Part shown: positions 15,228-23,324 of the stretch, one piece after another
Position numbering within the stretch: the first letter of the stretch is position 1
How the letters are laid out: every line of letters begins with the position of its first letter
Assembly: GCF_012274265.1 (NCBI RefSeq)
Contig: NZ_JAANYY010000005.1
Coordinates: 418,724 to 482,723 of the forward strand
Direction: 5' to 3'
DNA: 64,000 nucleotides
Source of the DNA: Sphingopyxis microcysteis
GTDB lineage: Bacteria; Pseudomonadota; Alphaproteobacteria; Sphingomonadales; Sphingomonadaceae
Position numbers and translations under genes: made by a program
Notes under the pieces: model-generated
Databases searched by the model: none
What the model was told of the DNA's origin: nothing
The model's input: only the letters and a program-made list of their open reading frames with translations

Positions 15228-17699
15228 ATGAGATTCAAGCGGTCAATTTTGCTGCAGACTGCAAGTCTCGCAGTGATGATGTATCCGCAATCTGCGAGCG
15301 CTCAGGAGGCTGACCGCAGCGGCTCATCGCAGGCCGACGAGATTGTGGTCACTGCCACCCGACGGGCAGAGACCGTCCTCGAAATCCCTTACAACATCAG
15401 CGCGGTCTCAGGAGATACGCTGGAGAAGGCTAACATCACAGATCTTGCTGGGTTGCGGAATAGCACACCCGGTCTGATTGCGGTTGACTATGGGCCGCGT
15501 GCCAACGGCTCGAACAACAACTTCATCATTCGCGGCGTATCGACTGACGCGATTGGCGGGGGTGGAACATCGTTTCCCAAGCTCGGAAGTTCTGCGACAT
15601 CGACCTATATCGACGACATCCCTGTTTTTGCGAACCTCAAGCTGAGCGACATTGCCCGCGTCGAAGTTTTGCGCGGGCCGCAGGGTACGTTGTTCGGCGC
15701 GGGGTCGGTTGGCGGTACAATTCGGTTGATCCGCAATCGCCCCGACATTGGCAAGTTCGATTATGAAGCGAATCTCGCCGCATCAACGACGCGACATGCT
15801 GGCAAAGCTGGCTATGACGCTGATGCCATGCTGAACGTCCCCATCGGTTCCACTTTAGCCCTGCGCCTAAATGGGGGCTACGAGTATCAGGCCGGGATCA
15901 TCAACGCGACCAATGCCTATGTTTATGACAAAGATATCAGGTTCAATCCGGATGCACAGGTTGTGCTGGCCAATCCGGCAAGCCCCCTGACCAGCCCGGC
16001 CGTGACCCGGGCGATCAAGGACATTGACTGGGCGAAAATCTGGTTCGCCCGCGCCGCGTTGCGCTGGCAGCCCACCGATGCCTTGGACATCGAGGCGAGC
16101 TATCTTCACCAGAACACCGAGGCAAACGCCTTTCCATTCCGAACGGGCACCTCCGGTTATGAGAACCGGCAACTTATCCCAGTGAGCCCAATTGATACGG
16201 ATACCGATCTTGCTTCGCTTACCGGGACAGTCGATTTCGGTTTTGCGACGCTGACGTCCGCGACGTCCTATTCCCGCAGCCGTTCGGATGACCTGTACGA
16301 TAATTCCCAGACCGCCAACGCATTCATCCAGTATTATGGAAACTATCCGCGCGCCTCGACCACGAACTACGACATCGTCAAGGACAGATCATTCGTACAG
16401 GAGTTACGCCTGGTTTCGAAAGATAGTGACACGTTCGAATATGTGATTGGGGGATATTACCAGAACCGTAAACAGAGCACTTTCGCTTTCTCGACCGTGC
16501 CAGGACTTGCTGCCTATTCGACATTGCCGGGAAGCGGCGTTTTCCTTGATACCTATGCCAATGACGTGGTCCTCTACTTCGGAGGGGTTCGGCCTGGCAC
16601 GCTCAATCCGCCCGACACATCCTTCACCTTCGATCGTCAGGTGCGTTTTGAAGAGCTGGCGGGTTTCGGGGAATTTACCTGGCATGCGACCCCAGCCTTG
16701 TCGTTCACTGGAGGAGCGCGAATCTTCAATCAGAAGTTCCGCCAGAGTACAGTGCAGACATTTCCGACCCTGGGGTTTTTTGGCGGTGATGGCGCGTCAA
16801 GCGATCCAGCCTATCTCGCGAATGGCACGTCGCAAGGTTCCGGCTCGCGTTCGGAAACTAAGGCCATTTTCAAAGGGAACGCATCGTACGAATTCGGCGA
16901 CCAGCTGGCCTATTTCACCTTTAGCCAAGGCTTCCGCTCGGGCGGCGCCAACGCCTACCCGATCGGACCACGATCCTGTCCGGCTTGCGATCCGGGCACC
17001 TTCCTGAACTATGGTCCGGACAGCGCCAACAATTACGAGTTCGGCATCAAGGGCCGGTTGCTGGACCGCGCGATCAGCTACTCACTTGCTGCGTTTCGCA
17101 TCGACTGGCAAGACATCCAGATCGAAATTGCCTCCAGGGCCGGTACACCAACAATTGTCAATGGCGGCCGGGCCAGATCGCAAGGGATCGAGTTTGAGGC
17201 TCAGGTGCGTCCGACCTCAATGGTCACAGCATCAATTTCCTACGCCTATACCGATGCCAAGACGACCGAAGTTATTGGTCCGATTGCCTTCGGCGGGCGC
17301 AACTTTATCGCACCTTCTGGTACCCGGCTGCCCGGTTCGGCGCGGCACCAGGTGGGTGCCGCCATTGATAGTTCGGTTCCGCTGGGTAGCAACAAGGATC
17401 GGACCATCGACTTCCATGCCGATGTGAACTGGCGGAGCGATGTACTGTCTAGCCTCGATCCAAATTCTCCGGGATTTGCTAGGCTCAATGGGTTCGCCAT
17501 GACGAACATGTCGGTCGCCTATGACTGGAGTTCGGCGCTGCGCATGCAGATCTTTGTGACGAACGTGTTTGACGTCGATGGCATTTCAGCGAAAACTGCC
17601 GGAAATAACCTTGCGCCGCCGAACATCAGAGCCTTGTACCGTGGGGACTATATTGCGCGGCCGCGGACAGTGGGAATTCGCCTGACGTTGAGACAGTGA
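15228..17699 (+). CDS. TonB-dependent receptor
   Basis: An 823-residue outer-membrane receptor starting at ATG 15228, five bases after AAGGGAGGG. Signal peptide around SILLQTASLAVMMYPQSASAQ, plug with EIVVTATRRAETVLEIPYNI, FIIRGVSTDAIGGGG, STYIDDIPVF and VEVLRGPQGTLFGAGSVGGT, then a long barrel; near the end NVFDVDGI and the last strand VGIRLTLRQ. It probably takes up the substrate of the Rieske oxygenase with which it shares a promoter region (inference). Its stop overlaps the start of the sulfotransferase gene, so the two are translated together. Confidence 0.93.
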   Translation: MRFKRSILLQTASLAVMMYPQSASAQEADRSGSSQADEIVVTATRRAETVLEIPYNISAVSGDTLEKANITDLAGLRNSTPGLIAVDYGPRANGSNNNFIIRGVSTDAIGGGGTSFPKLGSSATSTYIDDIPVFANLKLSDIARVEVLRGPQGTLFGAGSVGGTIRLIRNRPDIGKFDYEANLAASTTRHAGKAGYDADAMLNVPIGSTLALRLNGGYEYQAGIINATNAYVYDKDIRFNPDAQVVLANPASPLTSPAVTRAIKDIDWAKIWFARAALRWQPTDALDIEASYLHQNTEANAFPFRTGTSGYENRQLIPVSPIDTDTDLASLTGTVDFGFATLTSATSYSRSRSDDLYDNSQTANAFIQYYGNYPRASTTNYDIVKDRSFVQELRLVSKDSDTFEYVIGGYYQNRKQSTFAFSTVPGLAAYSTLPGSGVFLDTYANDVVLYFGGVRPGTLNPPDTSFTFDRQVRFEELAGFGEFTWHATPALSFTGGARIFNQKFRQSTVQTFPTLGFFGGDGASSDPAYLANGTSQGSGSRSETKAIFKGNASYEFGDQLAYFTFSQGFRSGGANAYPIGPRSCPACDPGTFLNYGPDSANNYEFGIKGRLLDRAISYSLAAFRIDWQDIQIEIASRAGTPTIVNGGRARSQGIEFEAQVRPTSMVTASISYAYTDAKTTEVIGPIAFGGRNFIAPSGTRLPGSARHQVGAAIDSSVPLGSNKDRTIDFHADVNWRSDVLSSLDPNSPGFARLNGFAMTNMSVAYDWSSALRMQIFVTNVFDVDGISAKTAGNNLAPPNIRALYRGDYIARPRTVGIRLTLRQ

Positions 17700-19066
17700 G
17701 CAAAACGAGGGCAGCACTTGAGCAGGCGCGCGGCGCTGTTGCCGGGAACAGGCCCGACCTAGCGAGAGCTTGCCTGACGAGATCTTTCGACGAGCTTGTC
17801 GCTGATGTTCAGGCTGCGGCGATGGCTGGCGATCTCGCGTCCGCTGCGGGCGACTACCGCCTAGCCAACCGCTTTTTCGACAGCGTGCTTACACGCCAGC
17901 CGAACCTGGTCGGCGTGCGTTTCAATCGCGCGGCGACGGCTCGCTTTCTTGGTGAGCTGGAATCTGCCGAAATGGACTATGATGCCGTCATAGCTGTGGA
18001 CCCTGCAGATAGCGAAGCGTGGTTGAATCGTAGTCATCTCAGGCGCCAAACAAGCGTTCGCAATCACATTGCACAGATCGAGACAGCACTGGGCGGTGAT
18101 CACCCGGCTTGGCAGCATCGAATGCGGCTACTTTATGCGCTTGCAAAAGAGTGGGAAGACCTTGGTCATGTTGCCCAGGCCTTTGCTGCCCTGGACGCAG
18201 CCACCAAGTTGCGGCGACGCCATCTGGATTATGACATTGACGATGATCTCGCGGCGCTAGCGGCAATTCGCAGCACCTTTACTAGTTCTACCTTGGCGTC
18301 GATGGGCGAGGGATTTTCCGGTGCTGCGCCGATCTTTGTCCTTGGCCTGCCGCGCTCGGGGACGACCCTGGTGGAGCGCATTCTTGAAGCTCATCCCGAC
18401 GTCGTATCTGGTGGAGAGATGTCGGCCTTCGCGCGCGCGCTGGAGCATTGCGCAAAAGCGAGTGGATTCCGGGGGGGCGGCAAACATGCCTTGATCCCGT
18501 TCAGCAAGACGCTGGATCCAGTCATGTTGGGTGAGTTCTATCACGCGCTCGCATCGGCAGGCCGGGACCCGTCACTGCATATTATCGACAAACTGCCGCT
18601 CAATTATCTCTATATTGGGCTCATCGCCAAAGCTTTGCCACGTGCGCGCATCGTACATGTCCACAAGCCGCCACTTGCGGTGGGCTGGGGCATGTTCAAG
18701 ACGCTGTTCGTACAAGGCTATCCTTTTTCCTATGATCAGGTTGAGCTTGGACGCTACATCGCGGCATTCCATAGGCTGATGGACCACTGGAGCCGCGAAC
18801 TGCCCGGCAAGATTCACCATGTTTTTTATGACGATTTGGTGCGCGATCCGACAACCGGCATCCGCGAACTCGTGGCTTCCTGCGGCCTCGACTGGAATGA
18901 AGATTGCCTGTCACCACACAAGGGGGCAACTGCGAACACCTCGCACAGCGCGGCCCAGATCAGGGAGCCCATTCATACGAGAGGGTTGAGCGGATGGCGC
19001 GATTTTGCGCCCTATTTGGCGCCGATGCGCAAGGCGATGCTGGCAGAAGGCCTCGTAACAGAATGA
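17696..19066 (+). CDS. TPR-containing sulfotransferase family protein
   Basis: A 456-residue protein beginning at a GTG that overlaps the receptor stop (GTGA). Residues 1-190 are TPR-like helical repeats (AGDYRLANRFFDSVLTRQP, AEMDYDAVIAVDPADSEAWL). Residues 212-456 are a sulfotransferase fold with the PAPS 5'-phosphosulfate loop LGLPRSGTTLVERIL at 216-230 and a later IVHVHKPPL strand, where the family usually has a conserved Arg/Ser 3'-phosphate site. TonB receptor-sulfotransferase pairs of this kind recur in sphingomonads; the role of the sulfotransferase there is not established, and substrate sulfation before export or uptake has not been shown. Confidence 0.85.
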   Translation: MSKTRAALEQARGAVAGNRPDLARACLTRSFDELVADVQAAAMAGDLASAAGDYRLANRFFDSVLTRQPNLVGVRFNRAATARFLGELESAEMDYDAVIAVDPADSEAWLNRSHLRRQTSVRNHIAQIETALGGDHPAWQHRMRLLYALAKEWEDLGHVAQAFAALDAATKLRRRHLDYDIDDDLAALAAIRSTFTSSTLASMGEGFSGAAPIFVLGLPRSGTTLVERILEAHPDVVSGGEMSAFARALEHCAKASGFRGGGKHALIPFSKTLDPVMLGEFYHALASAGRDPSLHIIDKLPLNYLYIGLIAKALPRARIVHVHKPPLAVGWGMFKTLFVQGYPFSYDQVELGRYIAAFHRLMDHWSRELPGKIHHVFYDDLVRDPTTGIRELVASCGLDWNEDCLSPHKGATANTSHSAAQIREPIHTRGLSGWRDFAPYLAPMRKAMLAEGLVTE

Positions 19067-19069
19067 CGT

Positions 19070-19082
19070 CCCGTTTAACGGG
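19070..19082 (+). terminator. Short palindrome after sulfotransferase gene
   Basis: CCCGTTTAACGGG, arms CCCGTT/AACGGG with one base between. It lies four bases after the sulfotransferase stop. A weak termination hairpin or remnant; no T-tract follows. The stretch between it and the IS left end (19083-19149) shows no gene. Confidence 0.3.
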
Positions 19083-19212
19083 CGGTGGCGGACGTTGGCT
19101 CGCTGTCTTTTGTCAGCTCATGCGGCTTTGATCGAGCGGGAATCGGCTTTGACGTGCTCCCCTGAAATGTGACCGATTTTGAGTAGAGTCCGACGCGAAG
19201 GAGTCGGACAGA

Positions 19213-19479
19213 ATGAAGCGAAGCAGGTTCAGCGAAGAGCAGATCATCACGATATTGAAGGAGCATGAGGCGGGGATGCCGACGGCGGATGTATGCCGCC
19301 GGCACGGGATCAGCTCGGCGACATTCTGCAAGTATAAGGCCAAGTTCGGGGGTCTGGACGTGTCGGAAGCGCGGCGGCTTCGGGCGCTCGAGGACGAGAA
19401 TGCGAAGCTGAAGAAGCTTCTGGCCGAGGCGATGCTCGACAATGCGGTGCTGAAGGATCTGACATCAAAAAAATGGTGA
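19213..19479 (+). CDS. IS3-family transposase OrfA
   Basis: An 88-residue protein with an N-terminal HTH ([40 protein letters not shown]) and a leucine-zipper-like coiled coil ([17 protein letters not shown]), as in OrfA of IS3 elements. It ends at 19479 after the A-run used for frameshifting into orfB. Confidence 0.92.
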   Translation: MKRSRFSEEQIITILKEHEAGMPTADVCRRHGISSATFCKYKAKFGGLDVSEARRLRALEDENAKLKKLLAEAMLDNAVLKDLTSKKW

Positions 19480-20363
19480 CGCCCGGCGCCAAGCGGGAGG
19501 CCGTCGCATATGCTCGTGACCATCACGGGCTGAGCGAGCGTCGGGCGTGCAGCCTTGTCGGCGTGAGCCGCCGGGTGATCAGATATGAGCCGACGAGGCC
19601 GGATGACGGTGCTCTGCGGCAACGCCTGCGCGAACTGGCGGCCGAGCGCCGCCGGTTCGGCTATCGCCGCCTGGGGTATCTTCTGGCGCGGGAGGGCATG
19701 CGCCCGAACCACAAGAAGCTGCTGCGCATCTATCGCGAAGAGGGACTGCGGGTCCGCCGCCGTGGTGGCCGCAAGCGGGCCTTGGGCACGCGGGCGCCAA
19801 TGGCACTGCCGCAGGGTCCGAACCAGCGCTGGTCGCTCGACTTCGTATCGGACAGTCTGGTGTGCGGTCGGCGGTTCCGCATCCTGTGCATCGTCGATGA
19901 CTTTACGCGGGAGTGTCTGGCGCTGGTGGCCGATACGTCGCTGTCGGGCATCCGCGTTGCCCGGGAACTGACGACGCTGATCGGCCTGCGGGGGAAGCCT
20001 CACATGGTCGTCAGCGACAACGGCACCGAACTGACCTCGTCGGCGATCCTGCGCTGGTCGCAGGAGCGTCAGGTCGAATGGCATTATATCGCGCCGGGGA
20101 AGCCGATGCAGAACGGCTTCGTCGAGAGCTTCAATGGCCGCCTGCGCGACGAATGCCTCAACGAGACCCTGTTCACGTCGCTGGCGCATGCCCGCTTCGT
20201 GCTCATGGCTTGGCGGCACGATTATAATCACGTCAGGCCGCACTCGAAACTGGGCGGGCAAACCCCCGCCGAGATCGCCGGCCAATGGTCCTGGGGGCAT
20301 GCCCCCAGGACCATTGCCATCCCATCAACCAACCATCATGAAGGAGCCGGACTCTACCTCTGA
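19473..20363 (+). CDS. IS3-family transposase OrfB
   Basis: A 296-residue integrase-fold transposase. It has an HTH_21-type region ([17 protein letters not shown]) and the DDE core: [19 protein letters not shown] and [15 protein letters not shown], with the last Asp/Glu pair at normal IS3 spacing. The ATG is inside the A-run overlap with orfA; the active product is expected to be the OrfAB fusion made by -1 frameshifting. It appears full length, so the element may still be active. Confidence 0.93.
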   Translation: MVTPGAKREAVAYARDHHGLSERRACSLVGVSRRVIRYEPTRPDDGALRQRLRELAAERRRFGYRRLGYLLAREGMRPNHKKLLRIYREEGLRVRRRGGRKRALGTRAPMALPQGPNQRWSLDFVSDSLVCGRRFRILCIVDDFTRECLALVADTSLSGIRVARELTTLIGLRGKPHMVVSDNGTELTSSAILRWSQERQVEWHYIAPGKPMQNGFVESFNGRLRDECLNETLFTSLAHARFVLMAWRHDYNHVRPHSKLGGQTPAEIAGQWSWGHAPRTIAIPSTNHHEGAGLYL

Positions 20364-20386
20364 CTGGTAACAATCAGGGGAGCACG

Positions 20387-20896
20387 TCACCCCGGCTCGA
20401 GATCCACATAGGACTCGAACTGCCCCGGATCTTCAGTCCTCAATCTGTGCCAAGGATAGTCTGGATGGGAGATGTACTGGATGGCGCGATTCCGGCGCAC
20501 CTGATCTTCGGCGCGGCCGTTGGTCGGCCTCAAGTAGATGGCTTCGAAACTGCTCCGATCTTCGGCGATGTGGAAGGCAATACCAACAAAACCTCTCGCG
20601 GTGGTTTCCGCGGATACGGGCATGCCTGCTACATCCGCCTCAATTACAAAATCTCTGATCGGCGGATAGGGAAGCACCGCGAAGGTCGCGTCGATATCAG
20701 CTGCTTCCGCTTCAGGAGAAACGATGAGTCTCAAGGCCCTGCGGTCCCGATACTCAGTATTCTCAGCACCGACGTTTTGCAACGTTAGGCGCCTGGCGTC
20801 TGAAACTGCCGTGGTTCCGCCCGACGCAGCGCCAGCAACGGAGACAGCAACCGCCCCGGCGATCAGGCAGGAGACCCGTCGAAAACTTCTGTGCAC
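20387..20896 (-). pseudogene. Secreted protein, C-terminus removed by IS insertion
   Basis: A 169-codon remnant with signal peptide (CLIAGAVAVSVAGAASG) and a beta-rich stretch: FVIEADVAGMPVSAETTARG, FVGIAFHIAEDRSSFEAIYL and YPWHRLRTEDPGQFESYVDL. This resembles the DUF1080/LamG-like (3-keto-disaccharide hydrolase type) fold, cut before the second half of the jelly roll. The TGA stop is the first three bases of the IS inverted repeat. The missing part is not on the other side of the IS, so it was deleted. It is divergent from the CocE hydrolase at 21110 and shares operator D. Confidence 0.72.
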
Positions 20897-21042
20897 TCAA
20901 CAAACTCTTTCGGATGCGGTGAGTACTTGCGGGGCGTGGCTTGGTCGTTGCACCGAGTCTTTGAGATTTGACGCCAGTGGGAGGCTCTGGGTCGGCGCCC
21001 CGGAGATATTGACGAAACCCGAATTCATCGCGCTTGGCATTA

Positions 21043-21060
21043 CAATACAGAGCTGTATGG
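21043..21060. promoter_or_regulatory. Palindromic operator, TetR-type site D
   Basis: CAATACAGAGCTGTATGG; the core ATACAGAGCTGTAT is a perfect palindrome. It lies 49 bases upstream of the CocE gene start. A possible promoter overlaps it: TTGGCA just upstream and TATGGT 16 bases later. Very close to site C (CAATACAG..CTGTATGG). Confidence 0.62.
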
Positions 21061-21109
21061 TAGTGTCAAGGCTGGATGATTCGGCCACTCACCGAGTGGA
21101 GGACGGAGA

Positions 21110-23251
21110 ATGGCGGGAGAAATTGCTGTCCGGGCAAGTGACGGCGATCAGAAGCTACAGAAGCGCGAGATCAAACCGGGCGGCCTGGTTTCGCGCATTT
21201 CTCGTACAATGAGTCGTTTAAGTCTAGGTTTCGCGGCAGCGTTTGCGATCCTTACCACGTCCTACGCCAGTGCCAAAGATGCCCCGCAAGCTAGCATCTT
21301 GCGACAAAAGATTGCGATGAAGGATGGCACAAGGCTTGAAATCTGCGTCGCGACTCCTCCAGGCGCGCGCCCGGGACAGCGCTTTCCCGTACTCTTGACC
21401 GAGGACGGGTACGCCACCGCCTGCGACAGCTTCGGCCATGAATGGTACGAGGATTATGTGAAGGCGGGCTATGTGGTGGCCTATCTGCACATGCGTGGCA
21501 CCGGGGCGAGCGAAGGGGTGATGCCTGATCGCGAATATTCCCCGATCGAACTCGATGATGCCTACGAGGTCGTTGGCTGGCTGGCAAAGCAGCCCTGGTC
21601 CACCGGCCGCATTGGCATGTTCGGCACCTCGTGGAGCGGTATCACCGCGATGTTGACTGCCGCGAGGCGTCCCCCGGCGCTCGAGGCAATCGTGACCTTC
21701 ATGGGGACAGAGAACATCTATTCGGAAGACGTGCGTTTTCCGGACGGCGTCATGCACGTCGACGATTACACCGTTGCCGCTGACGCGATGCTGATGCAGC
21801 CGCCGCCCGGAACGGACCCGTTCGACGAAGTGATGCTGCGGCAACGCTTCGACCAGCAGCCGATGAGCCTCACTTTCCTGCGGCAGCAGCGCGATGGTGA
21901 ATTTTGGCTTCGCGATCTGCGCCGAGATGTGAACCCCACCGCGGGCGAAGTTCCGACCATGCTGATCGGGGCGTGGCACGATCCCTACAGGAACGCGGTC
22001 CTGCGGGCGCTTGAGCGATCGAGCGGCCCGGTTCGCGCGGTGGTTGGCCCCTGGAACCACAGCGCCACTTTCCCCGGACCGAAGGCCGAACTTGCCCGGA
22101 TCACCGTCGAGTGGTGGGATCACTTCCTCAAAGGCAACAAGAACGGCGTGCTCAAAAAGCCGCAGGCTACCGTGTTCATGCGACGGCCCTATCAGCCGAA
22201 CATAACGCGCTCGATGATTCCCGGAGAGTGGCGCTCGATAGAGCGGTGGAGCGAGGCGCCAATCAAGCCGCAGGTCCTTGCCTTGACCGAAAGCCGCGCT
22301 CTGGCGCCGGTCGCTGGACCATCGGCCAACCATCAGTTGCGCATGCAGGCAAGCACCGGGGTCAGTGCGGGGTTGGGCTGGATCGACGTCGCCCCTGACC
22401 AGCGCGAGGGCGATGCAACTGCGCTGGTCTACGAAAGCGCCCCGCTGGGCGAGGAATTGCAAATCCTGGGCAGGCCGTTGGCCAATCTCTTGACGTCGGT
22501 CGACGTCGACCGCGCCAACTGGTTCGTCAAGCTGTCTGACGTCGCCCCCGATGGGAAGGTCACTCTCATTACCGGTGGGGCGCTCAACGGCGCCTACAGA
22601 AATTCCCCGACCGACCCCCAAGCGCTTGAGCCTGGCAAGAGTTACGCGCTGGAGGTAAAGCTTCACTTCACGTCCTGGATCTTCCAGCCGGGACACCGGA
22701 TCCGCATTTCCGTCTCCAACGCGCTGTTCCCGGCCTATTGGCCGTCGGCCAAGCCGGTGCTGATGACGCTGGGTGTGGGCGAAGACGGATCGACCTTGTC
22801 GCTCCCGGTCATTACGCCCGGGACACAGGCCGCTGCCCAGATGGCCGCCGCATCCATGGGCAGCCGCAACATCTCGATTGCCGAAGCCGAGGATTCCGGG
22901 ACCGGGCGTGCCGAAAGCACCTGGAATGGCCCGGTCAGGAGCCAGGTCATCCGCGATGACATAGCGCGCACCACTACGCTTACGCGGGGATTCCAATGGG
23001 GCGACCCGAATGGCGAGGACGTGACCGTCGAGTTCACTGTGGCCGACGACGACCCGGCGCGAGCTCGCTTTGTCGGGCGCGCGTTCGTGAAGTCCAAGTG
23101 GCAGGACCACGACGTCGAATGGCGTGGCACCACCGAGATTTCCAGCGATGCGGAAGCGTTCAACTATCGTCACCTCAGGCAATTGCTGCGCGACGGCAAG
23201 GTTGTGCGCGAACGCGAATGGAAGGAACGCGTGCCGCGCGACTTCCAGTAG
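21110..23251 (+). CDS. CocE/NonD family hydrolase (X-Pro dipeptidyl-peptidase S15 fold)
   Basis: A 713-residue alpha/beta hydrolase. GGAGG lies seven bases before ATG 21110; a downstream ATG at 21209 would start directly at a signal peptide (LGFAAAFAILTTSYASA), so the mature protein is probably periplasmic and the true start is open. Catalytic residues: Ser174 in GTSWSG, an Asp in GAWHDPYRNAV and His in VGPWNHSATF. A C-terminal jelly-roll follows (WFVKLSDVAPDGKVTLITGG, HRIRISVSNALFPAYWP). A further roughly 150 residues are extra compared with short CocE enzymes. Family members hydrolyse esters or amides such as cocaine, glutaryl-7-ACA and amino-acid esters. Controlled from operator D. Confidence 0.9.
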   Translation: MAGEIAVRASDGDQKLQKREIKPGGLVSRISRTMSRLSLGFAAAFAILTTSYASAKDAPQASILRQKIAMKDGTRLEICVATPPGARPGQRFPVLLTEDGYATACDSFGHEWYEDYVKAGYVVAYLHMRGTGASEGVMPDREYSPIELDDAYEVVGWLAKQPWSTGRIGMFGTSWSGITAMLTAARRPPALEAIVTFMGTENIYSEDVRFPDGVMHVDDYTVAADAMLMQPPPGTDPFDEVMLRQRFDQQPMSLTFLRQQRDGEFWLRDLRRDVNPTAGEVPTMLIGAWHDPYRNAVLRALERSSGPVRAVVGPWNHSATFPGPKAELARITVEWWDHFLKGNKNGVLKKPQATVFMRRPYQPNITRSMIPGEWRSIERWSEAPIKPQVLALTESRALAPVAGPSANHQLRMQASTGVSAGLGWIDVAPDQREGDATALVYESAPLGEELQILGRPLANLLTSVDVDRANWFVKLSDVAPDGKVTLITGGALNGAYRNSPTDPQALEPGKSYALEVKLHFTSWIFQPGHRIRISVSNALFPAYWPSAKPVLMTLGVGEDGSTLSLPVITPGTQAAAQMAAASMGSRNISIAEAEDSGTGRAESTWNGPVRSQVIRDDIARTTTLTRGFQWGDPNGEDVTVEFTVADDDPARARFVGRAFVKSKWQDHDVEWRGTTEISSDAEAFNYRHLRQLLRDGKVVREREWKERVPRDFQ

Positions 23252-23324
23252 GCCGGCGCTGAGAGGGGACCCGCGTGATTCCCGTCGGCAGAATGAGAAC
23301 AGGCACAGGGCAGAGGAGAAGGGC

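Larger units (their letters stand above)
19150..20389 (+). mobile_element. IS3-family insertion sequence (IS407-like), intact
   Basis: A 1240-bp element bounded by perfect 16-bp inverted repeats: TGACGTGCTCCCCTGA at 19150-19165 and its complement at 20374-20389. It carries overlapping orfA and orfB with a run of seven A at 19467-19473 suited to -1 frameshifting. The bases flanking the two ends (GGCTT before, CCCCGG after) do not form a target duplication, which points to a deletion or recombination beside the element after insertion. The right end supplies the stop codon of the truncated gene at 20387-20896. Confidence 0.92.

Noticed and set aside
19113..20300. A 395-codon open frame on the reverse strand
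   Set aside because: It is antisense to the IS3 transposase genes and is Arg/Pro/Gln rich, as expected of a shadow frame.
19145..20395. CGGCT present on both sides of the IS3 element as a target duplication
   Set aside because: The two copies lie at different distances from the element ends, so they do not form a target duplication; chance is more likely.
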